64,000 bases of DNA from CAIWHR01 sp963781285 (GCA_963781285.1 CAWAFI010000003.1:1-64000); one strand, 5' to 3'; shown: positions 36,357-46,146, numbered from the stretch's first letter. Numbers and translations are program-made. The notes: generated by a model not told the origin, from the sequence alone.

Positions 36357-37133
36357 ATGGCCAAGGCCTCCGCCCAGGCACACCCGTCGCAGGTCGCCCA
36401 AGCGGCGCTCATTGCCGAGCTCGGGCACGTTGCGCAGCTGCGCGTCGAGCGCGAGGCGAACCCGATCCTGGCCGGAGCGCTCGAGCGCGTCGCAACGTGG
36501 CAATCGCGGCGGTTGCGGATGACGTACTCGGATCTTGCCGCGCAAGACCGCTACGCAGATGCGATCTCGTTCTTTCAGACCGATCTCTACGGCAGTACGG
36601 ATTTTGCGCAGCGCGATGCCGATCTGGCGCGGGTGGTGCCGGTGATGGTGCGGATGTTGCCCGGAAGCGTGATCGAGACGATCGCGAAGGCGGTCGAGCT
36701 GCACGCGCTGTCGCAAACGCTGGATCGCTCGCTGCTCGCCCGGCTGCCGCGCGCCGACGGCCAGTTCAGCGTTGTCGAGTACTGCAAGGCATACCGGCGG
36801 ATAGGCAAGCGACAGGAGCGCGAGCGCCAGATTCTGCTGATCGGCGAAATCGGCGCTGCGCTCGACCGGTACGTGAAGAAGCCGCTTCTCCATGCCGCGC
36901 TCGTCATGATGCGGCAGCCGGCGCGACTCGGCGGGTTGTCGGCATTGCATGATTTTCTGGAGCGCGGCTTTGCCGCATTCCGCAAGATGCATGGCGCCGA
37001 CGAGTTCCTCACGACGATCGACAAGCGGGAGAAGGCGCTGATGGAAGCGCTCTACGCCGGTGAAACCGCGCCGTTTCCCGATCCGCTTCAGCCGCAGCCC
37101 GCGGCTGCCCGGCGGGTGCCCACATCCGCCTGA
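36357..37133 (+). CDS. conserved hypothetical protein with an FF-x-x-x-LYG motif
   Basis: A 258-aa protein, largely helical, without signal peptide or transmembrane segments. The most distinctive part is DRYADAISFFQTDLYGSTDFAQRDADLARVVPVMVRMLP, followed by TIAKAVELHALSQTLDRSLLARLP. I believe proteins with this FF...LYG block are widespread in proteobacteria as conserved hypotheticals, but I know no function. ATG 36357 (MAKASAQAHPSQVAQAAL) is chosen over an upstream in-frame ATG at 36297. It is convergent with the PHA-system gene. Confidence 0.7.
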   Translation: MAKASAQAHPSQVAQAALIAELGHVAQLRVEREANPILAGALERVATWQSRRLRMTYSDLAAQDRYADAISFFQTDLYGSTDFAQRDADLARVVPVMVRMLPGSVIETIAKAVELHALSQTLDRSLLARLPRADGQFSVVEYCKAYRRIGKRQERERQILLIGEIGAALDRYVKKPLLHAALVMMRQPARLGGLSALHDFLERGFAAFRKMHGADEFLTTIDKREKALMEALYAGETAPFPDPLQPQPAAARRVPTSA

Positions 37134-37155
37134 AGCCGGGGCCACGGCCCTTCGG

Positions 37156-37443
37156 TCAAGCCTTGCCCTTGCCGAAGTACTTGTCGAAGTCGCGGTGCAC
37201 GAACTGCTCGATGGTCGGCTTCAGCATCGTGAGGAGGAAGCCCAGCTCGCAGTTCAAGCGCACGTCGCTGCGACCGACGTGCAGCGTGCCGGAAACGCCC
37301 GGGCGGCGAAAATCGATGTGATCGCCGTTCCACGTGCATTCGAGGTCGAAGCGTTCGCTCAGGTCGTCGGCGATCTTCTGTGCGGCATCCCTCGCCTTCT
37401 TGTGCGACAGATGGTGCTTTTTCGCGATCGCGATCGTGGCCAT
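37156..37443 (-). CDS. polyhydroxyalkanoic acid system family protein
   Basis: A 95-aa protein, MATIAIAKKHHLSHKKARDAAQKIADDLSERFDLECTWNGDHIDFRRPGVSGTLHVG, with the ending LLTMLKPTIEQFVHRDFDKYFGKG. It matches the small family annotated as a PHA system protein, which is found near phasins and PHA genes. Its molecular role is unclear. Its presence with two phasins strengthens the view that this region serves intracellular granules. It diverges from the acyl-CoA synthetase gene 175 bp away. Confidence 0.85.
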   Translation of the reverse strand: MATIAIAKKHHLSHKKARDAAQKIADDLSERFDLECTWNGDHIDFRRPGVSGTLHVGRSDVRLNCELGFLLTMLKPTIEQFVHRDFDKYFGKGKA

Positions 37444-37617
37444 GGATCCCGGTCCCCCTCGGAACGGAAGTATAGCCAACGGCCGGGGCGTCGAGACCGA
37501 GACGCGGATGGCGTGGACGTCGTTGGGTACCGGCGCCAGAATCGGTCCGGGCGCCGCGCCCCTTTCTCGGACCGGCGCGCCGCGTGCGCGGCGAAACCAC
37601 GCGCCGAGGAGGATGGA

Positions 37618-39303
37618 GTGACCGGGAACATCGCTGGTTTCTTCGCGCGGCGCCTGGCGCAGCCCGATACCGTCCTGTACCGGCACTACCTGGCGGGAGC
37701 CTGGTGTGACGTGACGGCCGGCGCGCTGGCGATGGAGATCGCGCGCTGGCAGGCGGCGTTCCGGGAAGAGGGCCTCGTGCCGGGCGACCGTGTTGCCCTC
37801 TGCGCGAGAAACGGCGTCGACTGGGTCGCCATCGACCTCGCCGCGCTGGGACAGAGTCTCGTCGTCGTGCCGCTTTATGTCGACGACAATCCCGACAGCG
37901 TGGCGTGGTGCGTCGCGAATGCGGACGCGAAGCTCGTGATCGTCGAAAACATCCGGCTCTCGCATGGCGTGCGCAGGGCCGCTTCCGGCGATGGCCGGCC
38001 GCCGCGGATTGTCGTGCTGCGTGGCGAAGAGGCGCTTGCCGGCGGCGACGGCATGGTGACGGCCGAACGCCTGCTCCCCGTCGCCGGTCGCGATATCGAG
38101 GTGCGGGAGCATCCCTCCGATACGCTGGCGACGATCTGCTACACGTCGGGGACCGCCGGCCGACCCAAGGGCGTGATGCTGTCCCACGGCAACATCATCG
38201 CCAATGTCATGTCCTGTCAGGCGACAGGAATGGCACGGGCGAACGATCGCTTCCTGTCCGTGCTGCCGCTGTCGCACATGTTCGAACGCACCGGCGGCTA
38301 TTACCTGCCGTTGTCGCTGGGTGTGCCGGTGGCGTTCACTCGCGGCATCGCCCACCTTGCCGACGATCTCGCCACGCAAGCGCCGACGGTGATGTTCGCG
38401 GTGCCACGAATCTTCGAGCGCTTCCATGCGCGAATCGAGCGGGGGCTCGAGGCGTCGGCACTGAAGCGGGTGTTGTTCGACCAATGCGTGACGCGCGGAT
38501 GGCGCGTCGCGCAGGGCAACGCGTCGCCGTTCGAACGGCTGCTCGTCGACGCGCTCCGCGCGCTCGTCGCGCGGCCGATCCGCGCGCAGCTCGGCGGCCG
38601 GTTGCGCCTCGCGGTCGTCGGCGGCGCGGCGCTCGACCCTGCGCTGGCACGCACGTTCATCGGCCTCGGGATCACGCTGCTGCAGGGATATGGAATGACG
38701 GAAGCCTCGCCGGTGATCGCGGTCAATCGCGACGGCGACAACGATCCGGAGTCGGTCGGCCCGCCGTTGCCGGGCGTCGAGGTCCGGCTTCTCGGGACCG
38801 GTGAACTGTTGGCACGGGGCGGCAACGTAATGCTGGGGTATTGGCGCAACGACGAGGCGACGCGTGCCGCGATCGATGCTGACGGGTGGCTGCACACCGG
38901 GGATCTGGCGGAGATCAGGAATACCAAGATCTATCTCCGCGGCCGCGCGAAGGACATCCTCGTGATGTCGAACGGCGAAAAGCTCTCGCCGCAGGATGTC
39001 GAGCTCGCGATCATGCGCGACCCGGCATTCGAACAGGTGATGTTGATCGGCGAGGGTCGGCCCTATCCGGTGCTGCTCGCGGTGACCCAGGAAACCGACG
39101 ACAGGCTGCTGGTCAAGCGCGCCAACGACCAGCTGAAATCGTTCCCGCGTTGGATCCGCGTTCGGCGCGTCGTGGCGACGCGCGAACCGTGGGACCTCGA
39201 CAGCGGTCTTGTCACCCCGACGCTGAAACTCAAGCGCCCGCTGGTGGCTGCCCGGTTCCAGGAGCGGATCGACGCGGCGTACGCGGCGGCCACAACCGAC
39301 TGA
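37618..39303 (+). CDS. AMP-dependent long-chain fatty acid--CoA ligase (FadD15/FAA type)
   Basis: A 561-aa adenylate-forming enzyme. The P-loop is YTSGTAGRPKGVMLSHGN, the A5 motif is GYGMTEASPVIAVN, the adenylation motif is GWLHTGDLAEI and the hinge follows in YLRGRAKDILVMSNGEKLSPQDVE. It activates fatty acids to acyl-CoA for storage or oxidation. GTG 37618 is preceded by a GAGGAGG site. A second, more FadD-like ligase lies in the fad cluster, so this one may serve wax or triacylglycerol synthesis. Confidence 0.92.
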   Translation: MTGNIAGFFARRLAQPDTVLYRHYLAGAWCDVTAGALAMEIARWQAAFREEGLVPGDRVALCARNGVDWVAIDLAALGQSLVVVPLYVDDNPDSVAWCVANADAKLVIVENIRLSHGVRRAASGDGRPPRIVVLRGEEALAGGDGMVTAERLLPVAGRDIEVREHPSDTLATICYTSGTAGRPKGVMLSHGNIIANVMSCQATGMARANDRFLSVLPLSHMFERTGGYYLPLSLGVPVAFTRGIAHLADDLATQAPTVMFAVPRIFERFHARIERGLEASALKRVLFDQCVTRGWRVAQGNASPFERLLVDALRALVARPIRAQLGGRLRLAVVGGAALDPALARTFIGLGITLLQGYGMTEASPVIAVNRDGDNDPESVGPPLPGVEVRLLGTGELLARGGNVMLGYWRNDEATRAAIDADGWLHTGDLAEIRNTKIYLRGRAKDILVMSNGEKLSPQDVELAIMRDPAFEQVMLIGEGRPYPVLLAVTQETDDRLLVKRANDQLKSFPRWIRVRRVVATREPWDLDSGLVTPTLKLKRPLVAARFQERIDAAYAAATTD

Positions 39304-39328
39304 TTTGGCAGCGGAATCGACGTTGGGG

Positions 39329-39357
39329 TTGACAAGGGCCGGCGACATCCCTACGAT
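39329..39357 (+). promoter_or_regulatory. strong sigma-70 promoter for the psrA-fad cluster
   Basis: A perfect TTGACA (39329-39334), a 17-base spacer and TACGAT (39352-39357). It lies about 120 bases upstream of the TetR-type regulator ATG at 39480, and the PsrA-like operator begins two bases after the -10 box. Confidence 0.7.
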
Positions 39358-39358
39358 T

Positions 39359-39372
39359 AAAACGAACGTTTG
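39359..39372 (+). promoter_or_regulatory. PsrA-like operator
   Basis: AAAACGAACGTTTG fits the described PsrA palindrome (CAAAC, 2-4 bases, GTTTG) except for one base in the left arm. It covers the expected transcription start, so binding would block the promoter. This suggests autoregulation by the downstream TetR protein with relief by long-chain fatty acids or acyl-CoA. Confidence 0.6.
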
Positions 39373-39479
39373 ATCGAAGCGATTCTCAGCCCGATAGGGG
39401 ATAGGTAGGGTCGCTCGCGCGATCGTAGCGAAGTCGGCGCCCGTGACCGACGTGGCGATACGTTGATGGAGGACCGAAG

Positions 39480-40199
39480 ATGGTCGGCAACATCATTCCG
39501 ATGGGGGAAGCACGCGGACCCGCGGCGACCAAGGACAGGATCCTCGACGCCGCCGAAGCGCTGTTCATGGAACACGGCTTCGAGGCGACGAGCCTGCGCG
39601 CGATTACCGCTGCTGCCGGCGTCAACCTGGCGGCGGTCAACTACCATTTCGGCAGCAAGGAGGAGCTCTTCCAGACCGTGCTGACGCGTCGGCTCGACCC
39701 GATGAATCGCGAGCGCCTCGAGCTCTTGACCCGCGTCGAGCAGGAGGCGGCGCCGCAGCCGGTGCCGTGCGAGCGGATTCTGTCGGCGATGTTCATTCCG
39801 GCGCTGAGGCTCGCGCGGGACCCGGAACGCGGTGGCAAGGATTTCCTGCGTCTCCTGGGCCGAGCGTACGCCGATCCGGCGCCGTTCATCCGCCAGTTCC
39901 TGTCGGGCCAGTACGCGGTGATGATCGCGCGCTTCAAGGCCGCGTTTGGACGTGCGCTGCCGCACCTCCCCGCAAGGGAGTTGAGCTGGCGCCTTCACTT
40001 CATCATGGGTGCGCTCTCGTACACGTTGGCAGGCACCGACGCGCTGAAGCTGATTGCCGAACTCACGCCCGCGGAGTCGGGCAACGACGAGATGCTGCTG
40101 CGCCGGCTGGCCCCGTTCCTGCTCGCCGGGCTGCAGTCGCCGCCCGAGTTGTCCGCCGCGTGCCGTGCCCTCGACGGCGAGCTGCGGCGCATACGCTGA
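39480..40199 (+). CDS. psrA: TetR-family regulator of fatty acid degradation (PsrA-like)
   Basis: A 239-aa repressor. The DNA-binding domain RILDAAEALFMEHGFEATSLRAITAAAGVNLAAVNYHFGSKEELFQTV closely follows Pseudomonas PsrA. The ligand domain shares FLRLLGRAYADPAPFIRQFL and ELSWRLHFIMGALSYTLAGTDAL. PsrA represses beta-oxidation genes and is released by long-chain fatty acids or their CoA esters. GGAGG precedes ATG 39480. It is the first gene of the fad cluster, and its promoter carries a matching operator. Confidence 0.85.
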   Translation: MVGNIIPMGEARGPAATKDRILDAAEALFMEHGFEATSLRAITAAAGVNLAAVNYHFGSKEELFQTVLTRRLDPMNRERLELLTRVEQEAAPQPVPCERILSAMFIPALRLARDPERGGKDFLRLLGRAYADPAPFIRQFLSGQYAVMIARFKAAFGRALPHLPARELSWRLHFIMGALSYTLAGTDALKLIAELTPAESGNDEMLLRRLAPFLLAGLQSPPELSAACRALDGELRRIR

Positions 40200-40250
40200 A
40201 CCCGTGATCGACCTGTCCGCGCCCTCGGATCTTCCCCCAAGGAGCCTTCG

Positions 40251-42785
40251 ATGCTGACCCTTGTCTGGTTCGTCGCAGTCACAGTCGGCGCCGTTGCGCT
40301 GGCGTACGTCAACGCGTCGGGGATTTTCTGGAGCGCAGCATTCGCACTGGCGCTCGGTGTCGCCTGGAGTACGCACCTGCTTCCCGGCTGGCTGGCGCTC
40401 ATCTTCACCGTCGCCTTCGTGTTGCTGGCGATCCCGCTGAATATCCCGCCGCTGCGCCGAAAGTTCATCAGTGATGGCGTGCTGGCGACGTTCCGCAAGG
40501 TGCTGCCGCCGATGTCGCAAACGGAGCGCGATGCGATCGAGGCGGGAACAGTCTGGTGGGACGGCGAGCTCTTTTCCGGCAAGCCCGACTGGGGGAGGCT
40601 GCTCGAGGTGCCGCGTCCCGGGCTCACGCCGGACGAACAGCATTTCCTCGATCACGAGGTCGAAGAGTTGTGCGCGATGGTTACCGACTGGGAGACGACC
40701 AATGTGCATCGGGATCTTCCGCCCGCCGTCTGGCAGTTCATCAAGGACAAGGGCTTCTGGGGCATGAGCATCGCGAAGAAGTACGGCGGACTGGGCTTCT
40801 CCGCATTCGCGCATTCGCAAATAATGACCAAGCTGTCGACGCATTCCGGGACCGTGTCGGTCACGGTAATGGTTCCGAATTCGCTCGGACCGGGCGAGCT
40901 GCTCGCGCATTACGGCACCGACGAGCAGAAGCGCTATTACCTGCCGCGCCTCGCGAAGGGGCTCGAGATTCCCTGCTTTGCGCTCACCAATCCCAACGCC
41001 GGCTCCGATGCGGCGGCAATCCCCGATTTCGGGATTGTCTGCTGGGGCGAGCACGAAGGGCGGCGCACGCTCGGTCTCCGGGTGACATGGGAGAAGCGCT
41101 ACATCACGCTCGGTCCGGTGTCCACCCTGCTGGGCCTCGCGTTCCGGGCGTTCGACCCCGACCATCTTGTCGGGGACAAGGAAGACCTGGGCATCACGTG
41201 CGCGTTGATTCCCACCTCGCACCACGGCGTCCAAATCGGCCGCCGCCACATGCCGTTGAACGCCGTGTTCCAGAACGGTCCGAACTGGGGTAAGGATGTC
41301 TTCATCCCGATGGACTGGGTGATCGGCGGCCAGCCGATGCTGGGCCGCGGCTGGCGGATGCTGATGGAGTGTCTCGCCGCCGGCCGCGGTATATCGTTGC
41401 CGTCGTCGGCAACCGGTATGGCGAAGCTCGTCGTGCGCGCTACCGGCGGCTATGCCCGCGTGCGCACGCAGTTCAAGACGCCGATCGGCAAGTTCGAGGG
41501 CATCGAGGAAGCCCTGACGCGAATGGGCGGCAACCTGTACATGATGGACGCCACCCGCGCCCTGACCTGTGCAGCCATCGATCTCGGGGAAAAGCCGGCG
41601 GTGATCTCGGGTATCGCGAAGCTCCATCTGACCGAGCGGGGCCGACAGGTCGTCATCGATGCAATGGACGTCGTCGGCGGCAAGGGCATTTGCATGGGCC
41701 CGTCGAATTTCATCGGCGCCGCGTACATGCAGCTTCCCGTGGCGATCACGGTCGAGGGGGCGAACATCCTGACGCGCAGCCTGATCGTGTTCGGGCAGGG
41801 CGCGATCCGGTGCCATCCGTACGTGCTGAAGGAGATCGAGGCGACCCGCGAGACCGATCCTGCGACAGCGTCCGCGGCATTCGATGCCGCGCTCTTCGGT
41901 CACGTCGGCTTCACGCTGTCGAACATGGCGCGGACTTTGGTGACGGGTCTCACCGGTTCGCACTTCGTCGGCGTTCCGGCCGACGTGGCGCCGGAGACGC
42001 GCCGCTACTACCAGCAGCTCACGCGTTTCTCGGCGGCGCTCGCGTTCCTGGCAGACGTATCGATGGGCTCGCTCGGCGGCGCGCTGAAGCGCAAGGAGAA
42101 GCTCTCCGCGCGGCTGGGCGACATTCTGTCCCTGATGTATCTCTGCTCGGCGACCTTGAAGCGCTATGAAGCGGAAGGGCGCCAGCAGGCTGACGCGCCG
42201 CTCATGCACTGGGCGATCTGGGACGCGATGTTCAGAGCGCAGACCGCATTCGAGGGTGTGATTTCCAACTTCCCGAACCGGGTGATCGCCGCGGTGATGC
42301 GCCGGATCGTATTCCCGCTCGGTCGCCCGTATTTCGCCCCGTCGGACAAGCTGGGCCACGCGGTCGCCAGGCTGCTGCTCGAGCCCTCCGCAACCCGCGA
42401 TCGTCTGACGGCAGGCATGTATCTGCCGGCGGCCGGCGACGGACCGGTGACCGCCATCGAGCGCGCGCTCGCGGCCACGCTCGCAGCGGAGCCGATCGAA
42501 GCGAAGATGCGCACGGCGGCGAAGGAAGGTCGCTTCGACGCGAAGCTGCCGGCGGGCGGAGGCGTCGACGTGCTTGCGGCGCGCGCGGAGGCGGCCGGCG
42601 TCATCACGGCGGCCGAAGGCGCGGCGGTGCTCGCGGCACGCGATCTCACGGCGAAGGTGATCCGGGTCGACGATTTCCCGCAGGATTTGGGCGCGGCGGA
42701 GATGATCCTCGAGGACCACACCGAAGCGCCGCGCGGCGCTGCGCCAGCCCTGCCCGCGGCACCTCAGCACAGGGCGGCTGCGTAA
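40251..42785 (+). CDS. fadE: acyl-CoA dehydrogenase FadE
   Basis: An 844-aa membrane-associated FAD enzyme for the first step of beta-oxidation, close in size to E. coli FadE (814 aa). Two N-terminal hydrophobic helices (TLVWFVAVTVGAVALAYVNASGIFWSAAFALALGVAW and LALIFTVAFVLLAIPLNI) anchor it. The core has GFWGMSIAKKYGGLGFSAFAHSQIMTKLSTHSG and CFALTNPNAGSDA, with a FadE-specific C-terminal extension. AAGGAG lies seven bases before ATG 40251. It is 51 bp after psrA in the same operon. Confidence 0.96.
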   Translation: MLTLVWFVAVTVGAVALAYVNASGIFWSAAFALALGVAWSTHLLPGWLALIFTVAFVLLAIPLNIPPLRRKFISDGVLATFRKVLPPMSQTERDAIEAGTVWWDGELFSGKPDWGRLLEVPRPGLTPDEQHFLDHEVEELCAMVTDWETTNVHRDLPPAVWQFIKDKGFWGMSIAKKYGGLGFSAFAHSQIMTKLSTHSGTVSVTVMVPNSLGPGELLAHYGTDEQKRYYLPRLAKGLEIPCFALTNPNAGSDAAAIPDFGIVCWGEHEGRRTLGLRVTWEKRYITLGPVSTLLGLAFRAFDPDHLVGDKEDLGITCALIPTSHHGVQIGRRHMPLNAVFQNGPNWGKDVFIPMDWVIGGQPMLGRGWRMLMECLAAGRGISLPSSATGMAKLVVRATGGYARVRTQFKTPIGKFEGIEEALTRMGGNLYMMDATRALTCAAIDLGEKPAVISGIAKLHLTERGRQVVIDAMDVVGGKGICMGPSNFIGAAYMQLPVAITVEGANILTRSLIVFGQGAIRCHPYVLKEIEATRETDPATASAAFDAALFGHVGFTLSNMARTLVTGLTGSHFVGVPADVAPETRRYYQQLTRFSAALAFLADVSMGSLGGALKRKEKLSARLGDILSLMYLCSATLKRYEAEGRQQADAPLMHWAIWDAMFRAQTAFEGVISNFPNRVIAAVMRRIVFPLGRPYFAPSDKLGHAVARLLLEPSATRDRLTAGMYLPAAGDGPVTAIERALAATLAAEPIEAKMRTAAKEGRFDAKLPAGGGVDVLAARAEAAGVITAAEGAAVLAARDLTAKVIRVDDFPQDLGAAEMILEDHTEAPRGAAPALPAAPQHRAAA

Positions 42786-42828
42786 CGTCCGCCAGCCTTG
42801 GGAAAGGCCCTGGGATTGGGGTGGCCCG

Positions 42829-44112
42829 ATGAACGAACCGATCTACATCATCGACGGCGCGCGCACGCCGTTCCTCAAGGCGCGCAATCGCCCGGGACCG
42901 TTCGCGGCGTCCGATCTAGCGACCGACGCCGGCCGTGCGCTGCTCGTCCGGCAACCTTTTGCGCCGACCGATCTGGACGAGGTGATCCTCGGCTGCGCGG
43001 CACCGTCACCGGACGAGGTCAATATCGGCCGCGTCGTCGCGCTGCGGATGGGTTGCGGTCTGAAAGTGCCCGGATGGACGGTGATGCGCAACTGCGCTTC
43101 GGGGATGCAGGCGCTCGATTCGGCGATCGCCAACCTTCGCACCGGCCGCTCGAATCTCGTGCTGGCGGGTGGCACCGATGCGTTGTCGCGCGCGCCCCTG
43201 CTCTTTTCCGACGCAATGGTGCTGTGGCTCGCGAACTGGTACGCGGCGAAGACGCTGGGCCAGCGCGCGGCGCTGCTCGCGAAGTTCCGGCCCGGCTACC
43301 TCGCGCCGGTAATCGGCCTGATGAAGGGTCTCACCGATCCGATGGTGGGCCTGCTGATGGGGCAGACCGCGGAAAACCTCGCCTATCGCTTTCACATCAC
43401 GCGCCGGGAGATGGACGAGTTTGCGGCGGAGAGCCACCGGCGCGTGATCGCCGCACAGAAGGCCGGACATTACGACGGCGAGGTCGTGCCACTGTACGAC
43501 AGGACGGGCAAGCTCTACGCGGCGGACGATGGCGTACGCGAGGATTCCACGGTGGAAAACCTGGCGAAGCTGCGCCCGTTCTTCGATCGCAAGTACGGTA
43601 ACGTCACCGCGGGCAACAGCTCGCAGGTGACCGACGGCGCGGCGTGGCTCGTGCTCGCGTCGGAGCGCGCCGTCGAGCGCCACCACCTCGTACCGAAGGG
43701 CCGCATCGTCGATTCCGAATGGGCGGGACTCGATCCTGCCCAAATGGGACTCGGACCCGTGCACGCGGCGACGCCGATCCTCGTGCGCAGCGGGGTTGGC
43801 TTGAACGACCTCGACGCGTGGGAGATCAACGAGGCGTTCGCCGCCCAGGTGATTGCCTGCGAGCGGGCATGGGAAAGCGCCGACTACTGCCGGCAGGAAC
43901 TGGGGCTGCCCGCTGCGCTCGGCAAGCTCGACGCGACGAAGCTCAATGTCGATGGCGGCGCCATCGCCTTGGGCCACCCGGTTGGCGCGTCGGGCGCGCG
44001 GATCGTGCTGCACCTGCTGAACGTGCTCGCGCGTAACGGTGGACGCCGCGGCATCGCGGCGATCTGCATCGGAGGCGGACTGGGCGGCGCCATGCTGGTC
44101 GAGCGCGCATGA
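42829..44112 (+). CDS. fadI: acetyl-CoA C-acyltransferase (3-ketoacyl-CoA thiolase, FadI type)
   Basis: A 427-aa thiolase for the last step of beta-oxidation. Nucleophile Cys89 lies in MRNCASGMQA, the NEAFAAQ motif follows, the catalytic His is in GGAIALGHPVGASGAR and the second Cys is in CIGGGLGGAM. Length and the insertion around residues 130-170 match FadI-type thiolases. It follows fadE after 43 bp and precedes fadJ, the normal order for a trifunctional complex. Confidence 0.94.
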   Translation: MNEPIYIIDGARTPFLKARNRPGPFAASDLATDAGRALLVRQPFAPTDLDEVILGCAAPSPDEVNIGRVVALRMGCGLKVPGWTVMRNCASGMQALDSAIANLRTGRSNLVLAGGTDALSRAPLLFSDAMVLWLANWYAAKTLGQRAALLAKFRPGYLAPVIGLMKGLTDPMVGLLMGQTAENLAYRFHITRREMDEFAAESHRRVIAAQKAGHYDGEVVPLYDRTGKLYAADDGVREDSTVENLAKLRPFFDRKYGNVTAGNSSQVTDGAAWLVLASERAVERHHLVPKGRIVDSEWAGLDPAQMGLGPVHAATPILVRSGVGLNDLDAWEINEAFAAQVIACERAWESADYCRQELGLPAALGKLDATKLNVDGGAIALGHPVGASGARIVLHLLNVLARNGGRRGIAAICIGGGLGGAMLVERA

Positions 44113-44208
44113 TCCCGGTGCGCAAGAGCGCGCCACCGCGGGCGCTCATCGCAGGTATCGCCGGGCAGCCGGGCGAATTCGCTTGACCACTCTGCCGACG
44201 GAGACCTG

Positions 44209-46146
44209 ATGCAGCACTGGACCCTCGGGCGCGATGCCGACGGCATCGCCCGACTGACATTCGACAAGGCGGGCGCTTCGACCAACACGCTGTCGGCCGC
44301 GGTCTTCGCGGAACTCAACGAAGCACTCGATGAGCTCGATCGTGATCCGCCGAAGGGCCTTGTCATCGCGTCGGGCAAGGCCAACGGATTCATCGCCGGC
44401 GCCGACATCGACGAATTCGGCGAGGTGAAGAACGAGGCCGACGCCATCGCGTTGGTCAAGCGTGGGTGGGACACGTTCGAGCGTCTCGCCGCCGTCAAAT
44501 ACCCGACGCTGGCGCTGGTCCGCGGTTTCTGTCTCGGCGGCGGGATGGAACTCGCGCTCGCGTGCCGCTACCGTGTGGTCGTCGACGAGCCGGGCACGCG
44601 GCTGGGGCTTCCCGAAGTGATGCTGGGGATCGTGCCGGCCTGGGGTGGAATGAAACGCTTACCCCGGCTCGCCGGCGCGCCGGCGGCGCTCGATCTGTTG
44701 CTCACCGGCAAGACGATCGATGCGCGGCGGGCGAAAAAGCTCGGCATCGCCGATGAGTGCGTGCCGCCGCGGATCATGGAGAATACGGCGCGTGGCGTAT
44801 TGGCCGCGCTGCCTTCACCGCGCACGCTTCCGTTCCCGCTGTCGCTCACGCTGAATCCGCTGGCCCGTCGCGTCATCGCAGCTCAAGCGAGGAAGCAGGT
44901 CGCGAAACGGGCCCGCCGTGAACACTATCCGGCGCCCTACGCGATCCTCGACCTCTGGGTGCAGCACGATGGCAATGCGCTGGCTGCGCCGGCGTCCGAT
45001 CCCGCATCGGTCCCGTCGCTGCTGAAGACGCCGACGGCAGCCAACCTGATCCGCGTGTTCCGGCTGCAGGAGCGCTTGAAAGCGCTGGGCAAGGAAGGCG
45101 AGTTCAAGGCGGCGCATGTTCACGTTGTCGGCGCCGGAACGATGGGTGGCGACATCGCCGCGTGGTGCGCGCTGCGCGGGCTCACGGTGACGCTGCAGGA
45201 CCAGAACGCCGAGCGGCTCGTGCCGGCGCTCGGCCGCGCGGCGAAACTCTTCGGCCAGCGACTCAAGGATCCGAAGCGCGTCCGCGACGCCACCGACCGG
45301 CTGATTCCCGACGTCGTCGGCGCGGGCGTCGCGCGGGCCGACGTGATCGTCGAGGCAATCTTCGAGAACCTCGAGGCGAAACGCAGCCTGTTCGCGGCGC
45401 TCGAGGCGAAGGCGAAGCCCACGGCGATACTCGCCACGAATACGTCGAGCATTCCGCTCGAGGACATTGCGACGGGGATGCGTGACCCTTCGCGTCTCGT
45501 CGGCGTGCACTTCTTCAACCCGGTGCCGCAGATGATGCTGGTCGAAATCGTCGTCGGCGCGAAGACCCGTGCCGAACTCGTACCCGAGGCCAGCGCGTTC
45601 ATCCGCCAGATCGACAAGCTCCCGCTGCCGGTGAAGAGTGCCCCGGGATTCCTCGTCAATCGCGTGTTGGCGCCGTATCTGATGGCGGCGATGCGTTGCG
45701 TCGACGAAGGCATCGCGCCGGAAACGATCGACGAAGCCGCGCTCGCATTCGGCATGCCGATGGGGCCGATCGAGCTCGCCGACACCGTCGGTCTCGACAT
45801 CTGTGTCGCCGTCGGCAAGATGCTCTCGCCCGATGCCGCGTCACCAAGGAAGCTGATGGAGTTGGTCGAAGCGGGCCACCTCGGGCGCAAGAGCAAGCGC
45901 GGGTTCTACGATTACTCGACCGGGAAGCCGGCCAAGCAGCCCGCCGGGACCGTGCCCGCGGGTCTCGCGGAAAGGCTCATCGGCCCGTTCGTCGCCGAGG
46001 CGAAAGCGGCGCTCGCGGAGGGCATTGTCGCCGACGCGGACCTCGTCGATGCCGGTGCGATTTTCGGCACCGGGTTCGCGCCATTTCGCGGTGGGCCGCT
46101 TCACTACGCCACGACCGGCGGTCACGCATCCGGATTGGCGACCTAA
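44209..46146 (+). CDS. fadJ: fused enoyl-CoA hydratase / 3-hydroxyacyl-CoA dehydrogenase (FadJ)
   Basis: A 645-aa bifunctional enzyme. The N-terminal crotonase domain (1-190) has GFIAGADIDEF and RGFCLGGGMELALACRYRV. The C-terminal NAD domain (about 303-600) starts VHVVGAGTMGGDIAAW and holds NTSSIPLEDIA, VGVHFFNPVPQMMLVEIV and GFLVNRVLAPYLMAAM. It catalyses hydration and NAD-dependent oxidation of enoyl-CoA. It runs with fadI, and its TAA stop directly touches the perfect hairpin at 46147. Confidence 0.95.
   Translation: MQHWTLGRDADGIARLTFDKAGASTNTLSAAVFAELNEALDELDRDPPKGLVIASGKANGFIAGADIDEFGEVKNEADAIALVKRGWDTFERLAAVKYPTLALVRGFCLGGGMELALACRYRVVVDEPGTRLGLPEVMLGIVPAWGGMKRLPRLAGAPAALDLLLTGKTIDARRAKKLGIADECVPPRIMENTARGVLAALPSPRTLPFPLSLTLNPLARRVIAAQARKQVAKRARREHYPAPYAILDLWVQHDGNALAAPASDPASVPSLLKTPTAANLIRVFRLQERLKALGKEGEFKAAHVHVVGAGTMGGDIAAWCALRGLTVTLQDQNAERLVPALGRAAKLFGQRLKDPKRVRDATDRLIPDVVGAGVARADVIVEAIFENLEAKRSLFAALEAKAKPTAILATNTSSIPLEDIATGMRDPSRLVGVHFFNPVPQMMLVEIVVGAKTRAELVPEASAFIRQIDKLPLPVKSAPGFLVNRVLAPYLMAAMRCVDEGIAPETIDEAALAFGMPMGPIELADTVGLDICVAVGKMLSPDAASPRKLMELVEAGHLGRKSKRGFYDYSTGKPAKQPAGTVPAGLAERLIGPFVAEAKAALAEGIVADADLVDAGAIFGTGFAPFRGGPLHYATTGGHASGLAT

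Noticed and set aside
39357..42770. Very long minus-strand frame (1137 codons) opposite fadE
   Set aside because: FadE on the plus strand is full length with all family motifs; the minus frame is Arg/His/Gln-rich with no domain, as expected for the antisense of a GC-rich gene.
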